The position numbers were made by a program, and so were the translations under genes. From contig NZ_UHDZ01000001.1 in the NCBI RefSeq assembly GCF_900458815.1, forward strand, positions 1,612,001 through 1,676,000: a DNA stretch of 64,000 bases. The letters are read 5' to 3'. The notes under the pieces are model-generated. The model was not told the origin of the DNA and searched no databases. It was given only the letters and a program-made list of their open reading frames with translations. Positions 48,888 through 59,485 of the stretch are shown here, piece after piece. Position 1 is the first letter of the stretch, and each line of letters starts with the position of its first letter. This DNA is from Staphylococcus saccharolyticus (lineage in GTDB: Bacteria; Bacillota; Bacilli; Staphylococcales; Staphylococcaceae).

Positions 48888-49498
48888 ATGACAAAATATA
48901 CAATTGCTCCAAAAGATTTTAAAGCATTTGATGTAGATGGTTTAGAGCATCGAATGGAAGCACTTAATGAATTAGTTAGACCACAACTTCATAACTTAGG
49001 CAGTTACTTTGCAGATTATTTTACTTCTCAAACTGGTGAAGATTTTTATCCTCACGTAGCTAAACATGCAAGAAGAAGTATCACCCCCCTATTGATACGT
49101 GGGTAGCCTTTGCTCCTAATAAACGCGGTTACAAAATGCTTCCACACTTTCAAATCGGTTTATTTAGAGACCAATTATTTGTTATGTTTGGAATTATGCA
49201 TGAAGGTAAGAATAAAAAAGAAAAAGTCAAAGTTTTTGATAAGCACTTTGATCAATTAACGTCATTACCTAATGACTATAGCGTATGTTTAGATCATATG
49301 AAAGTAGAAAAACCTTTGATTAAAGATTTTAACGATGAGGAGCTACACGAAGCTATTGACCGTGTTAAACATGTAAAAAAAGGTGAATTTTTCATTTCTA
49401 GAACTCTAGCGCCTTCAGATCAAAGACTTAAAAGTGATAAAGTCTTCTTACAATTTGTAGAGGAAACATTTGACGAGTTCTTAAAATTCTATCAATAA
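48888..49498 (+). pseudogene. UPF0637 (DUF1054) protein with a frameshift in a C run
   Basis: The first part ([18 protein letters not shown]...HARRSIT) and the second part ([22 protein letters not shown]...) make a complete DUF1054 protein of about 203 residues, as in S. aureus. They are separated by a single length change in a C6 tract (49084-49089). All else is intact. It could be a recent slippage mutation or a sequence error. The function is unknown. Confidence 0.82.
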
Positions 49499-49505
49499 TC
49501 ATAAT

Positions 49506-49548
49506 AAGCTTGAGTGATGAAAAAAATTAAAAGTCATTCAAGCTTTTT
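49506..49548 (+). terminator. Terminator after UPF0637
   Basis: AAGCTTGAGTGA pairs with TCATTCAAGCTT, followed by TTTT. Confidence 0.85.
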
Positions 49549-49560
49549 AATTGCCACACA

Positions 49561-49604
49561 ATATTTTTAGGTTGACCTAATTTATTGTTTAGGGTATCAT
49601 GTTT
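49561..49604 (+). promoter_or_regulatory. mntH promoter with SirR/MntR-type operator
   Basis: TTAGGTTGACCTAA (49567-49580) is a palindrome matching the SirR/MntR box first seen in S. epidermidis. It covers the -35 TTGACC (49572-49577). After a 17-bp spacer there is a -10 TATCAT (49595-49600). Mn-bound MntR would block RNA polymerase. The gene starts 31 nt later. Confidence 0.8.
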
Positions 49605-49630
49605 TCATAGGATTTTAGAGGTGATATTTA

Positions 49631-50977
49631 TTGAATGTAAAAGACAACAACTATGCACAACAACAGAGTTTAGACGAAATCAATAATACCATTGATTTTG
49701 ATCATAAAAGTAGTGCAAGTCAAAAATTTTTAGCGTTTTTAGGCCCAGGATTATTAGTAGCGGTCGGCTATATGGATCCTGGTAATTGGATTACATCTAT
49801 GCAGGGTGGCGCGCAATATGGCTATACTTTATTATTTGTAATTTTAATCTCGAGTTTAGCAGCTATGCTATTACAAAGTATGACGGTAAGATTAGGCATA
49901 GCAACAGGCATGGACCTTGCTCAAATGACGCGTCATTTTTTAAATAGACCTATAGCAATTATGTTTTGGATTATCGCGGAATTAGCTATCATTGCTACAG
50001 ACATTGCAGAAGTAATTGGTAGCGCCATAGCCTTAGATTTAATTTTTGGCATCCCACTAATTGTAGGTGCTTTAATTACAGTATTTGATGTATTCTTATT
50101 ATTATTTATAATGAGATTCGGTTTTAGAAAAATAGAAGCAATAGTAGGTACATTGATATTTACTGTGTTGGCAATATTTGTGTTTGAAGTATATATTTCT
50201 TCACCACAACTCTCAGATATTTTAAACGGTTTTGTACCACATCAAGAAATTGTAACGAATCAAGGAATACTATACATCGCATTAGGTATTATTGGCGCAA
50301 CCATAATGCCACATAACTTATATCTTCACTCATCAATTGTACAGTCACGTAAATATGATAGACATAGCATCCAAGAAAAAGCACAAGCTATCAAATATGC
50401 AAGTATTGATTCAAATATTCAATTATCTATCGCATTTGTGGTTAACTGTTTGCTACTTACTTTGGGAGCAGCTCTTTTCTTTGGAACTAAAACGAACGAC
50501 TTAGGTGGATTTTACGATCTTTATCGCGCATTAAAAACAGAACCAGTGCTTGGAGCGACTCTGGGTAGCGTAATGAGTACGTTATTCGCCGTAGCACTCT
50601 TGGCATCTGGACAAAACTCTACTATAACTGGTACGTTAGCAGGTCAAATCGTTATGGAAGGTTTTTTAAGATTATCAATACCAAACTGGTTACGTCGTTT
50701 AATTACACGTTCTTTAGCTGTTATACCTGTAATTATATGTTTAATCATTTTTAAAGGTAATGCTGCAAAGATAGAGCAATTACTAGTATTTTCGCAAGTA
50801 TTTTTAAGTATTGCTTTACCTTTCTCCTTAGTACCACTTCAGGTTGCAACGAGTAATCAAAAATTAATGGGTCCATTCATTAATAAAGCATGGGTAAATA
50901 TTATTTCGTGGACGCTTATCGTAATACTAAGTGGACTCAATGTCTATCTCATCATTCAAACATTCCAAGAATTATAA
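49631..50977 (+). CDS. mntH: Mn(II)/proton symporter, NRAMP family
   Basis: 448 residues from a TTG with AGAGGTGAT upstream. Eleven helices. Metal-site motifs are DPGNW (helix 1, [12 protein letters not shown]) and MPHN (helix 6, [12 protein letters not shown]). Imports Mn and some Fe. Monocistronic and under a SirR/MntR-type operator. Confidence 0.95.
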   Translation: MNVKDNNYAQQQSLDEINNTIDFDHKSSASQKFLAFLGPGLLVAVGYMDPGNWITSMQGGAQYGYTLLFVILISSLAAMLLQSMTVRLGIATGMDLAQMTRHFLNRPIAIMFWIIAELAIIATDIAEVIGSAIALDLIFGIPLIVGALITVFDVFLLLFIMRFGFRKIEAIVGTLIFTVLAIFVFEVYISSPQLSDILNGFVPHQEIVTNQGILYIALGIIGATIMPHNLYLHSSIVQSRKYDRHSIQEKAQAIKYASIDSNIQLSIAFVVNCLLLTLGAALFFGTKTNDLGGFYDLYRALKTEPVLGATLGSVMSTLFAVALLASGQNSTITGTLAGQIVMEGFLRLSIPNWLRRLITRSLAVIPVIICLIIFKGNAAKIEQLLVFSQVFLSIALPFSLVPLQVATSNQKLMGPFINKAWVNIISWTLIVILSGLNVYLIIQTFQEL

Positions 50978-51059
50978 ACCTATAAAATGAATTGATTTAT
51001 TGACAATGAAACTATTCATCTAAGTTTTTATTATTTTAAACAGCATATTCATCCCCCCT

Positions 51060-51225
51060 CCAGTGAGACCTTGATGTGTACACCCTAAAGTTAGGTTTTT
51101 AGTCCAACTATAGAGACGTACTACTTTTTTCACCGGAAGGGGGTTCATTTTTTGGTTTCATTAACAACTAGACGTTTTAATTTATCATATCGGGAAGATT
51201 TACAAAATAATAACAATCATTATTT
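51060..51225 (+). mobile_element. IS3-family (IS150-like) left-end remnant
   Basis: A terminal-repeat-like GATGTGTACACCC, a leader GGAAGGGGGTTCA, and about 15 codons of an ORF-A-like start (MVSLTTRRFNLSYREDLQ) resemble the left end of a staphylococcal IS150-group element. The frame is lost after about 51205 and runs into the end of the next gene. No transposase core or right end remains. Confidence 0.45.
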
Positions 51226-51751
51226 AATAAATATAGGGATCATCTTTTTTGCGATTTCTCAATTCTTTATCAGGATCCCATTTTTCATCATTCTGACGAG
51301 GTTGCTTATAATCGTTCGTAGTGCGTTTATTAGTTTCATTGTATTGTTGATGTAGATTGTCCTTTTGTGATGGCTCTTTTTTAGAGAATAATTTAATTGC
51401 TGCGATAATCCATAAAATAGCAGCAATAATATTTGAGGTGAAAAAACCAATAATAGCAGCAGCTATTAATAAACCGCCAGCAAGGTTTTTACGCCCTTTG
51501 ATAGTTAAAGCACCAAAAACGCCTAATATAGTTGAAAACGCTAAGATACCGATTGATAAAACAATGGATAAGTATACAACTTCAGAAGATAAATTTTGTT
51601 GTGCACCTGTAAACTGTTTAAGCATATCGTTATATTGTTGTTGATAAGAATCATTATTCATAAATAATAATGAAATGCTTGTAATTAATAAATATAAAAA
51701 GCTTAAACCATTTGCTACCCAGGCTAATGAAATTTCCACTTTTTTATTCAT
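51224..51751 (-). CDS. DUF4064-type membrane protein
   Basis: 175 residues: four membrane helices (about 8-30, 57-80, 83-97, 100-122) and a hydrophilic Asn/Lys/Asp tail. Between helices 1 and 2 is an outside loop. Paired with the next gene beside potABCD, as in S. aureus. No function is known. The IS remnant ends at its stop codon, so its C-terminus could be altered. Confidence 0.75.
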   Translation of the reverse strand: MNKKVEISLAWVANGLSFLYLLITSISLLFMNNDSYQQQYNDMLKQFTGAQQNLSSEVVYLSIVLSIGILAFSTILGVFGALTIKGRKNLAGGLLIAAAIIGFFTSNIIAAILWIIAAIKLFSKKEPSQKDNLHQQYNETNKRTTNDYKQPRQNDEKWDPDKELRNRKKDDPYIY

Positions 51752-51841
51752 CTATAACGGTCCTCCCTGTCGTTCTATTTTGTTTTTATCATACTAAAAT
51801 TTATCTAATATCGCTAATTCAAACGTTTATTCGTATATAAA

Positions 51842-51884
51842 AAAGTGATTGGACTTCCTTCGTTATAAGAAAGTCCACCACTTT
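51842..51884 (-). terminator. Terminator of the 51893 gene
   Basis: AAAGTGATTGGACTTCCTT pairs imperfectly with AAGAAAGTCCACCACTTT; the minus-strand RNA ends in TTTTTTAT. Confidence 0.85.
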
Positions 51885-51892
51885 AAATTAAT

Positions 51893-53095
51893 TTATTTTT
51901 TATTATCACTTTGTTGTTGATTATCTGCCACTTCCTGGTTACTATCTTGTTCCTCTTGTACCATTTGGCGTCGTTCTTCATAGTTCATACGACGCTGATT
52001 AACTGCACTAGGCTGATTTTTGCGTCGTTCTTTCATACGTTTATTATAAGCTTTTTTCTTTTCTTTCTTTTTAGCACGAATTTCAGCCTTTTCTCTTTTA
52101 CGCTGAGCTTTTAATTCTTTAAGATCAACTTGGGGTTCATCATACTGGTTTCCATAACCATATCGATTTTCTTCATAGAAATCTTGCTTTTGCTGAATAT
52201 CGTCATGATTTGCTTTTTTAGACTTCTTATTATACTTAGCTTGTCTAGACATAATTACTGGCTCTTCTTCAGCTTGTTGTGATGAAGCATATTCACTTTC
52301 AACCGCACGTTTAGGGAACTGTGAATATTTATCATCTGTTTCACCATATGAATCTTGTTCTGAAAAATCATTATTATATGGTTCATTATCAAATTGTGTC
52401 TTATAGTTTTGTATTTCGTATGCATCTCTTTGTTGATTGTCTTTATTAAGTTGTCGTCTTGTTTTTCTATTTTCATTTTTAGTATGAGTAGGTTCATACT
52501 CATCTTCGTAGCCATCCATAAAGGAATCATAGTAGTCATGAGGTCCTTTTGAATGAGGTTGATAGTCATCATAGTATTCATGATTATCATAGTAAGGTTG
52601 ACCATAATTTTCATTGTAAAATGCTGGTACCGTTTCAACCTTATCTCTTCTTGCAAACATCATAATTGCAATAATGAAGAATAGAATAGGAATAATTAAA
52701 GTAACCACAAGCAATACTAACGGAATTGTGATTATGGCAGCTATTAAAAATAAGAAACCAGAAAGTATTCTTATATTCATTGAAATTAAAGCTAAAAAAG
52801 AAATTAATAAACAAACGATAAAATAAACAATAATGGCCCATACACCATTCTGTAACCATATAACAAATTGCGTTGTACTCAAATCATTATTACCTAAAAT
52901 TTGCTGTATGAGTTCATTGTTGTTTAATGAACTTTCTAAATTAGCTATAGAAGTATCATTACTAAACGATACGAGTGCAATAAACATCGTTACAATCGTC
53001 AATATAAGTAAAAATATCCAACTAAACCAACCTAATATCTTTTCAGTTAGGCGACTAACTGGACGCTTAATTTGTGTGTATTGCTCTCCTGACAT
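51893..53095 (-). CDS. Membrane protein with long disordered Tyr/charged tail
   Basis: 400 residues. Three or four helices in the first 150 (about 22-45, 82-103, 105-145) and then about 250 hydrophilic residues. The tail has a Tyr/Asp/Asn-rich stretch (160-280), a Lys/Arg-rich coiled stretch (KREKAEIRAKKKEKKK near 335-350) and a Gln/Asn-rich end. DUF4064-like N-terminal part. Function unknown; one gene from potD, same strand. Confidence 0.75.
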   Translation of the reverse strand: MSGEQYTQIKRPVSRLTEKILGWFSWIFLLILTIVTMFIALVSFSNDTSIANLESSLNNNELIQQILGNNDLSTTQFVIWLQNGVWAIIVYFIVCLLISFLALISMNIRILSGFLFLIAAIITIPLVLLVVTLIIPILFFIIAIMMFARRDKVETVPAFYNENYGQPYYDNHEYYDDYQPHSKGPHDYYDSFMDGYEDEYEPTHTKNENRKTRRQLNKDNQQRDAYEIQNYKTQFDNEPYNNDFSEQDSYGETDDKYSQFPKRAVESEYASSQQAEEEPVIMSRQAKYNKKSKKANHDDIQQKQDFYEENRYGYGNQYDEPQVDLKELKAQRKREKAEIRAKKKEKKKAYNKRMKERRKNQPSAVNQRRMNYEERRQMVQEEQDSNQEVADNQQQSDNKK

Positions 53096-53163
53096 CCGCT
53101 ACAACTCCTTACTTTACTTATCAAATCATTATATAAGACATTACACTAAATAACTATTATTTG

Positions 53164-54237
53164 TTATTTCAAAGACATTTTGAAATTAAAAAAACTTTCA
53201 TTATAATCACTTAAAGTTTCTTGTCCTAAATCTTTATATACTTCTAAATGTTGTTGTTCTTGTTGCGTAGGATAAAACCTATGATCACTTTTCACCTTTT
53301 CAGGTAAACGATCTCTCGCAGCTTTATTAGGTGTTGCATAACCTACCCATTCAGTATTTTGTTTACTATTTTTTGCATCCAATAAAAAGTTCATAAACTT
53401 ATATGCTCCTTCTTTATTTTGAGCAGTTTTAGGGATGACTATATTATCAAACCATAGATTCGAACCTTCTTTTGGTACAACATAATCATATTTATTACTA
53501 TATTGAACTAATGGAGCTGTTACACCACTCCAAACAACAGCAATATTGACCTCATTTTGTTGAAGCATCATAGTAATCTCGTCACCAACGACACCTCTTA
53601 CTTGTGGTGTTAGCTTTTTTAAATCTTTTTCAACACGACGAATATGAGATGAATCTTTATCGTTTAAACTATATCCCAATTTATTTAATCCTAATCCAAT
53701 AATTTCACGTGCACCATCTACTAATAAAATATCATTTTTAAATTTAGTTTGATATAAATCGCTCCAACTATTAAAACTTTCTTCAGGATATTTATTCTTA
53801 TTATATAAAATACCTACCGTACCAAAGAAATATGGAACAGAATATTGATTATGTGGATCGTATGGCATATCAGTATAATCTGAATCAAGATTCTTCATAT
53901 TAGGTATTTTATTATGATTTAACGGTATAAGTAAATTAGAACGTTTAAGTTTCTGAACTGTATACTCACTGGGAAAAGCAACATCATAATGGGTACCACC
54001 ATTTCTAATTTTAGCTTCCATTGCTTCATTTGAATCAAAAGTTTCATAAACCACTTGTATACCAGTTTCTTTTTCAAACTTTTTTATCAAACTAGGATCT
54101 ATGTATTCTCCCCAGTTGTATACATACAATTTCTCGTTTGTATGCGTATCCTCTTTAGATTGAAACCAATGACTAACTACTAAACATAAGATTCCAATAA
54201 TTATAGCTGAAATAATCAATTGTAAAAAACGCTTCAT
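53164..54237 (-). CDS. potD: Spermidine/putrescine ABC transporter, substrate-binding protein
   Basis: 357 residues. Uncleaved or cleaved N-terminal signal (FLQLIISAIIIGILCLVV) without a clear lipobox, then a PotD/PotF fold (YVYNWGEYIDPSLIKKFEKE, VVWSGVTAPL, NLWFDNIVIPK). It binds polyamines outside the membrane for PotBC. Overlaps potC by 4 nt. Last gene of the operon. Confidence 0.92.
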   Translation of the reverse strand: MKRFLQLIISAIIIGILCLVVSHWFQSKEDTHTNEKLYVYNWGEYIDPSLIKKFEKETGIQVVYETFDSNEAMEAKIRNGGTHYDVAFPSEYTVQKLKRSNLLIPLNHNKIPNMKNLDSDYTDMPYDPHNQYSVPYFFGTVGILYNKNKYPEESFNSWSDLYQTKFKNDILLVDGAREIIGLGLNKLGYSLNDKDSSHIRRVEKDLKKLTPQVRGVVGDEITMMLQQNEVNIAVVWSGVTAPLVQYSNKYDYVVPKEGSNLWFDNIVIPKTAQNKEGAYKFMNFLLDAKNSKQNTEWVGYATPNKAARDRLPEKVKSDHRFYPTQQEQQHLEVYKDLGQETLSDYNESFFNFKMSLK

Positions 54238-55055
54238 TCACTCACACCTCGCTTGATTGCATTTTGCCATCTAACGATATGTTGAATGAAGTAATAGCCC
54301 ATTATTCCAAATATAATAGTTACAAATAAGATTGTGGAAATAGCATTAATCTCCATACTTATACCTTTTCTAGCCATGGCATAAACTTCTACTGATAAAA
54401 CGCTAAAACCATTACCTGTCACAAAGAAACTAACAGTAAAATCATCTAATGAATATGTGAGTGCCATGAAAAATCCACCAATAATAGAGGGCATAATATT
54501 TGGTATAATCACGCTACTTAGTAATTGAGGCTCACTAGCCCCTAAATCTCTGGCAGCATTTAGCATGTTGTCATTCATTTCATATAACTGTGGTAAAACA
54601 ATAATAACCACAATGGGAATACAGAATGCGATATGCGAAGCCAAAACAGTAGAAAATCCTAACCCTAAACCCGTAAAATGACCTAAAGCTGTAAACATAA
54701 TTAAAAATGAAGCACCAATTACGACATCAGATGACACCATTAATATATTATTCATTGTTAAAAGCGTTAATTTATACTTTTTATTGCGTAAATAATATAA
54801 CGCAATGGCTCCAAACGTACCTATAACTGTTGAAATAGAGGCAGCCAATAATGCTACAGCAATGGTGTTAAAAATGACTGCCATTAAGCGATCATCTTGA
54901 AATAAAGTTTGGTAATGTTCTAACGTAAAATGTTCAAAATGGCTCATGTTTCCAGCTGAACTAAATGAATAAATCATTAAAAATAATATTGGAAGGTAGA
55001 GTACAGCAATTAACAATCCAATATATAATTTTCCATACCATTTCACGTCAGTCAC
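54234..55055 (-). CDS. potC: Spermidine/putrescine ABC transporter permease PotC
   Basis: 273 residues with six helices and the EAA loop AARDLGASEPQLLSSVIIP. Forms the membrane channel with PotB. ATGA overlaps with both neighbours give strict coupling. Confidence 0.94.
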   Translation of the reverse strand: MTDVKWYGKLYIGLLIAVLYLPILFLMIYSFSSAGNMSHFEHFTLEHYQTLFQDDRLMAVIFNTIAVALLAASISTVIGTFGAIALYYLRNKKYKLTLLTMNNILMVSSDVVIGASFLIMFTALGHFTGLGLGFSTVLASHIAFCIPIVVIIVLPQLYEMNDNMLNAARDLGASEPQLLSSVIIPNIMPSIIGGFFMALTYSLDDFTVSFFVTGNGFSVLSVEVYAMARKGISMEINAISTILFVTIIFGIMGYYFIQHIVRWQNAIKRGVSE

Positions 55056-55855
55056 CCCTTTCCATCAGATGATTTAGATTTCGTCAAAATCAGTATCAAA
55101 GCCATAAAAATAATTAAAAATAGTGCAATGGTAGAACCCATTCCATAATTTTGAATGGTTAAAAATTGCTCTTCAATGGCTGTACCTACATTAATCACTT
55201 TATTACCAGCAATTAATCTTGTAATCATAAATAGTGAAAGGGCCGGTATAAATGTAACTTGTATCCCATTCATCACACCTTCCTTAGTTAAAGGAATAAT
55301 CACTTTACGAAACGTAGTCAATGGGCTTGCTCCTAAATCACTCGAAGCTTGTATAACATTATGAGGTATAGCTTTCATACTATTGAATATAAGTAAAATC
55401 ATGAATGGAATATAAATATAACTCGCAACGAGTAGAAAGGCCCCACTAGTAAATAGCATATTGAATATCGGAAGATGAAAGACATGTAATGTTTGATTTA
55501 TAATACCATCATGACTCAGCAATCCAATAAATGCATAGGTCTTCAAAAGTAAATTAATCCATGTTGGAATGATGAGAACCATGAGTAAAATATTTTGGTA
55601 CTTTGAATAGGTAATAAAATAAGCTGCAGGAAAGCTAACAATTAGAGTGATTAACGTAATTAATACCGCATACCAAATAGAATCTATGAACATTTTAAAA
55701 TATCGTGGTGTTAAGATTTGTTGGTAATTTGTTAAACTAAAGTGCCCGTGTACATCTATAAATGAAAAATAGACTAATAGGACAACGGGAATAATTATGA
55801 AAATAACCATCCATAAAAGATAAGGTATGATTAACATTTTATTTAAGCTACGCAT
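55052..55855 (-). CDS. potB: Spermidine/putrescine ABC transporter permease PotB
   Basis: 267 residues with six helices and the EAA loop [19 protein letters not shown]. It overlaps potA by 8 nt and potC by 4 nt. Confidence 0.94.
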   Translation of the reverse strand: MRSLNKMLIIPYLLWMVIFIIIPVVLLVYFSFIDVHGHFSLTNYQQILTPRYFKMFIDSIWYAVLITLITLIVSFPAAYFITYSKYQNILLMVLIIPTWINLLLKTYAFIGLLSHDGIINQTLHVFHLPIFNMLFTSGAFLLVASYIYIPFMILLIFNSMKAIPHNVIQASSDLGASPLTTFRKVIIPLTKEGVMNGIQVTFIPALSLFMITRLIAGNKVINVGTAIEEQFLTIQNYGMGSTIALFLIIFMALILILTKSKSSDGKG

Positions 55856-56942
55856 GGTCTACATCCTCATAACTTTCTATTCGTTTGTCAAATTCTTCTT
55901 CGGTCTCACCCGGTACCATTATATGAATAGCTTCTGGTTCAAAGTATAGACCAACCTCACTACCTACTTCTGCTTTCTTAGTAGACTGAATTACCCACTC
56001 ATATCCTTTTTTATCCATACAACAAATTTCATAATGTACGCCTCTAAAAAGCATAGAATCTACGCGTGCCTGAAACAGGCCTTGTTCTTTAGTAACTAGT
56101 GAAATATCTTCTGGCCTAATCACTACTTCTACATTTTTATTTTCAGGGATACCCATATCGATACATTCAAAATCTTGTCCATAAATATTGACAACAAAAT
56201 CTTTAACCATTCGTCCTTTAACAATATTAGACTCTCCGATAAAGTCTGCGACAAAGCGATTGACAGGTTCATCGTATATATCAATAGGTGCCCCAAATTG
56301 TTGTATCTTACCATCTTCCATAACAAAAATGTAATCACTGAGCGCTAACGCTTCTTCTTGATCATGAGTGACAAAAATAAAAGTTATACCTAATCGAGAT
56401 TGTAACTCACGTAGTTCATATTGCATTTCTGTACGCAGTTTCAAATCTAAAGCCGATAAAGACTCGTCTAATAACAATATTTCTGGTTCATTGACAATTG
56501 CGCGCGCAATAGCCACGCGTTGTTTCTGACCACCACTCATTTCCTCAATTTGTCTTTGTTCATATCCAGAGAGTTTGACCAATTTAAGTGCTTCTGTAAC
56601 CTTTTGTTTAATTTGAGATTTATTAAACTTCTTTAATTTAAGCCCATAAGCAATATTGTCAAAGACGTTTAGATGTGGAAATAATGCATAATCTTGAAAG
56701 ACTGTGTTCACTTTACGTTTATTGGGTGGTAGTTTACCAATGGGTTGATTATTGTAAATGATATCGCCACTATCTGGATATTCAAATCCTGCAATTAGCT
56801 TTAAAATTGTTGTTTTACCACAGCCGGAAGGTCCTAACAATGTATAAAAGTAACCTGATTCAATATCAATATCTATACCATCCAAAATCTGCACGTCGTC
56901 AAACCCTTTACTTACAGATTTAAAAGATAATAATGGCTCCAT
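55848..56942 (-). CDS. potA: Spermidine/putrescine ABC transporter ATPase
   Basis: 364 residues from the ATG at 56942 ([13 protein letters not shown]), with AAGGAGGAG upstream. Walker [10 protein letters not shown], signature [10 protein letters not shown], Walker [13 protein letters not shown], His switch VTHDQEEA, then a TOBE domain. Energises polyamine import by PotBCD. Starts 12 nt after the regulator gene. Confidence 0.95.
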   Translation of the reverse strand: MEPLLSFKSVSKGFDDVQILDGIDIDIESGYFYTLLGPSGCGKTTILKLIAGFEYPDSGDIIYNNQPIGKLPPNKRKVNTVFQDYALFPHLNVFDNIAYGLKLKKFNKSQIKQKVTEALKLVKLSGYEQRQIEEMSGGQKQRVAIARAIVNEPEILLLDESLSALDLKLRTEMQYELRELQSRLGITFIFVTHDQEEALALSDYIFVMEDGKIQQFGAPIDIYDEPVNRFVADFIGESNIVKGRMVKDFVVNIYGQDFECIDMGIPENKNVEVVIRPEDISLVTKEQGLFQARVDSMLFRGVHYEICCMDKKGYEWVIQSTKKAEVGSEVGLYFEPEAIHIMVPGETEEEFDKRIESYEDVDHA

Positions 56943-56954
56943 AAACACTCCTCC

Positions 56955-57494
56955 TTATAAATATGAAGCTGTGGCTACAATTAAGATTCTCACTTCTTCA
57001 TTTGTTTCATTGTACAAGCGATGTTTATCTTTAGCCTTGAAATATAGTACATCTTCTTTACTGGCCTTATATACTTGATTCCCTAGCTGTAAAGAGATTT
57101 CTCCTTCAATACAGTAAATAAAGGTATCAGATTCAGATGGTTTAAAATTTTTATATGATGCACCTGGGCGTAAAGTAAGTATCAAAGGTTCCATATCAAA
57201 TTCATTTGAACTCGTAACAAGCCAATTTAATATGTATCCTCTATCATATTCATCATATGTCGTTTGTTCTTCTTTTTTGTATAATACTTTTTCACTTGTG
57301 GTCTCTTGAAAAAAATCACTTGCCGATGTACCGAGTACTTCTATTATACTTAAGAATGTTTCCATACTTGGTGATGCATGTTGACTTTCAATTTGGGAAA
57401 TATACCCTTTTGATAAATCCGTTCGCTCCGCAAGTTCTTCTTGAGTTAGATTTTTTATACGTCTTAAGTTACGTAACTTATGTCCTATATCCAT
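56955..57494 (-). CDS. XRE-family regulator with cupin domain (PuuR-like)
   Basis: 179 residues from the ATG at 57494. HTH at about 4-58 (LTQEELAERTDLSKGYISQIE) and a C-terminal cupin (about 105-175, LRPGASYKNFKPSESDTFIY). This design is common in regulators of polyamine metabolism. First gene of the pot operon, so it likely controls it; the ligand is unknown. Confidence 0.88.
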   Translation of the reverse strand: MDIGHKLRNLRRIKNLTQEELAERTDLSKGYISQIESQHASPSMETFLSIIEVLGTSASDFFQETTSEKVLYKKEEQTTYDEYDRGYILNWLVTSSNEFDMEPLILTLRPGASYKNFKPSESDTFIYCIEGEISLQLGNQVYKASKEDVLYFKAKDKHRLYNETNEEVRILIVATASYL

Positions 57495-57632
57495 TTTTGA
57501 AACCACCTAAAAAAACTATATTAAGTTTACTAATATTAAACATTTTGTTTAGTGCTTTATAAAAGTAACAGAATTTAGCTTAGTAATCAATAGTTTTAAG
57601 TTAATTGTTAAGTAAGATTTTTTGAAAAAATT

Positions 57633-57920
57633 TTAAATCAGCGAGAAAGAGTTAAACTTTTTTCCAAAAGAGTTTTGTTGAGGATTATTCTTTATCTCTT
57701 GAACAACTTTGTAGCTGTTATAACCACTTTTATTTTCAAAATGCTTAAAAATTTGTTTTTCTTCCGCTTTACTTGGAACAATATTTTTTAATTCTTTGTA
57801 AGCAGACATTACCTCTTCTCCACTAACTGACGATTCATAGTAATTTTCTATTTTATTAAAAAATTGAATCACTCGCATCATTTCATCATTTGACCAATCT
57901 AAAGAATATTGATACTCCAT
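57633..57920 (-). CDS. UPF0223 family protein (YktA-like)
   Basis: 95 residues, all helical ([55 protein letters not shown]). It follows pdhD downstream in the same direction, as in S. aureus, with the pdh terminator between. Function not established. Confidence 0.88.
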   Translation of the reverse strand: MEYQYSLDWSNDEMMRVIQFFNKIENYYESSVSGEEVMSAYKELKNIVPSKAEEKQIFKHFENKSGYNSYKVVQEIKNNPQQNSFGKKFNSFSLI

Positions 57921-58012
57921 TTAACATCACAACCTCCGTTATAAAATCAAACTTTATCATTAGTGTATAAGAGCAATATGATAAAACAAATGCTTTGAAT
58001 GCTTAATATGAA

Positions 58013-58042
58013 AAATTGAGACCTGCATCGCAGGTCTCAAAT
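58013..58042 (-). terminator. Terminator of pdhABCD
   Basis: An 11-bp perfect stem TTGAGACCTGC (58016-58026) / GCAGGTCTCAA (58030-58040) with T5 in minus-strand RNA. Confidence 0.93.
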
Positions 58043-58075
58043 ATACTCATCATTTATAAATGATTTAAAGTGTTA

Positions 58076-59482
58076 TTACATAGTATGGATTGGATATCCA
58101 ATTGCTTTTTCAGCTGCTTCCATTGACATTTCACCTAAAGTAGGATGAGCATGAACAGTTAAAGCAATATCTTCAGCATTCATTCCTGATTCAATTGCTA
58201 AACCTAGTTCAGAAATAATATCAGAGGCACCAGTACCTACAACTTGGGCACCAATAATTGTATCATCTTCTTTAAGCGTGATTAATTTAACGAAACCATT
58301 TGTATCATCTAATGATAATGCACGTCCGTTAGCTGCGTATGGGAACTTAGAAGCTTTAATTGATAAACCTTCTTCTTTAGCTTGTGCTTCAGTATAACCA
58401 ACTTGAGCTAATTCCGGTTCAGTGAAGCAAACTGCTGGCATTCCAATATAATCAACTTCTGCAGCTTGTCCATCAATTGCTTCAGCAGCTACTTTACCTT
58501 CATAACTTGCTTTATGAGCAAGCGGTAAACCAGGTACAATATCACCTATTGCAAAGATATTTTCAATTGATGTACGACTTTGTTTATCAACTTCTAATAA
58601 ACCACGATCAGCAAATTTAAGACCTAATTCTTCTAATCCTAATTCATCAGTATTAGGACGACGACCTACTGTTACTAATACATAATCAGCCTCAATTGTT
58701 TTTTCTTCGCCTTTAGCTTCATAAGTAACTTTAACACCGTTGTCTGATTCTTCAGCAGATTTAGCCATCGCTTCAGTTACAATTTCGATGCCTTTTTGTT
58801 TCATACCTTTTTTAACTGGTTGCGTCATTTGTTTCTCGAATCCACCTAAAATATCCTTAGCTCCTTCAAGGATAGTTACTTCTGAACCAAAGTTAGCAAA
58901 AGCTGTACCTAATTCAGAACCAATGTAACCGCCACCTACAACAACTAATTTATTTGGCACCTTTTGTAAATTCAATGCACCTGTTGAGTCAATCACGCGT
59001 TTACCGAATTTAAAGTTAGGAATTTCAATTGGTCTTGATCCAGTAGCTATAATCGCATGTTTGAAATTGTAAGTTTGAGCGCTCTTTTCGTCCATGACAC
59101 GTAAACTGTTTCCATCAACAAAGTAAGCTTCACCTTTAACGATGCTAACCTTGTTACCTTTTAATAAACCTTCAACACCACCTGTTAATTTATTAACTAC
59201 TGATGATTTAAATTCTTGGACTTTTTGATAGTTTAAAGAAATACTTTCAGCGACGACCCCTAAGTTTTCTGAATGTTGTGCTTCAACAAAACGATGAGAC
59301 ACATGAAGTAATGCTTTAGATGGGATACAGCCCACGTTTAAGCACACACCACCTAAATTACCTTTTTCAACGATTGTTACTTTTTGTCCTAGTTGAGCCG
59401 CACGAATTGCTGCAACGTATCCACCTGGACCTGCTCCGATTACAATTGTATCTGTTTCAATTGGGAAATCTCCAACTACCAT
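58076..59482 (-). CDS. pdhD: Dihydrolipoyl dehydrogenase (E3) of the pyruvate dehydrogenase complex
   Basis: 468 residues. FAD site [10 protein letters not shown] (16-25), redox pair C47-C52 in [15 protein letters not shown] site [10 protein letters not shown], and the C-terminal HAHPTLGE His-Glu pair. Reoxidises dihydrolipoamide for PDH and other complexes. Three nucleotides after pdhC. Confidence 0.97.
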   Translation of the reverse strand: MVVGDFPIETDTIVIGAGPGGYVAAIRAAQLGQKVTIVEKGNLGGVCLNVGCIPSKALLHVSHRFVEAQHSENLGVVAESISLNYQKVQEFKSSVVNKLTGGVEGLLKGNKVSIVKGEAYFVDGNSLRVMDEKSAQTYNFKHAIIATGSRPIEIPNFKFGKRVIDSTGALNLQKVPNKLVVVGGGYIGSELGTAFANFGSEVTILEGAKDILGGFEKQMTQPVKKGMKQKGIEIVTEAMAKSAEESDNGVKVTYEAKGEEKTIEADYVLVTVGRRPNTDELGLEELGLKFADRGLLEVDKQSRTSIENIFAIGDIVPGLPLAHKASYEGKVAAEAIDGQAAEVDYIGMPAVCFTEPELAQVGYTEAQAKEEGLSIKASKFPYAANGRALSLDDTNGFVKLITLKEDDTIIGAQVVGTGASDIISELGLAIESGMNAEDIALTVHAHPTLGEMSMEAAEKAIGYPIHTM

Positions 59483-59485
59483 GTT

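Noticed and set aside
52255-52656. Minus-strand Met/Lys-rich frame
   Set aside because: Shadow of the repetitive tail of the 51893 gene in another frame.
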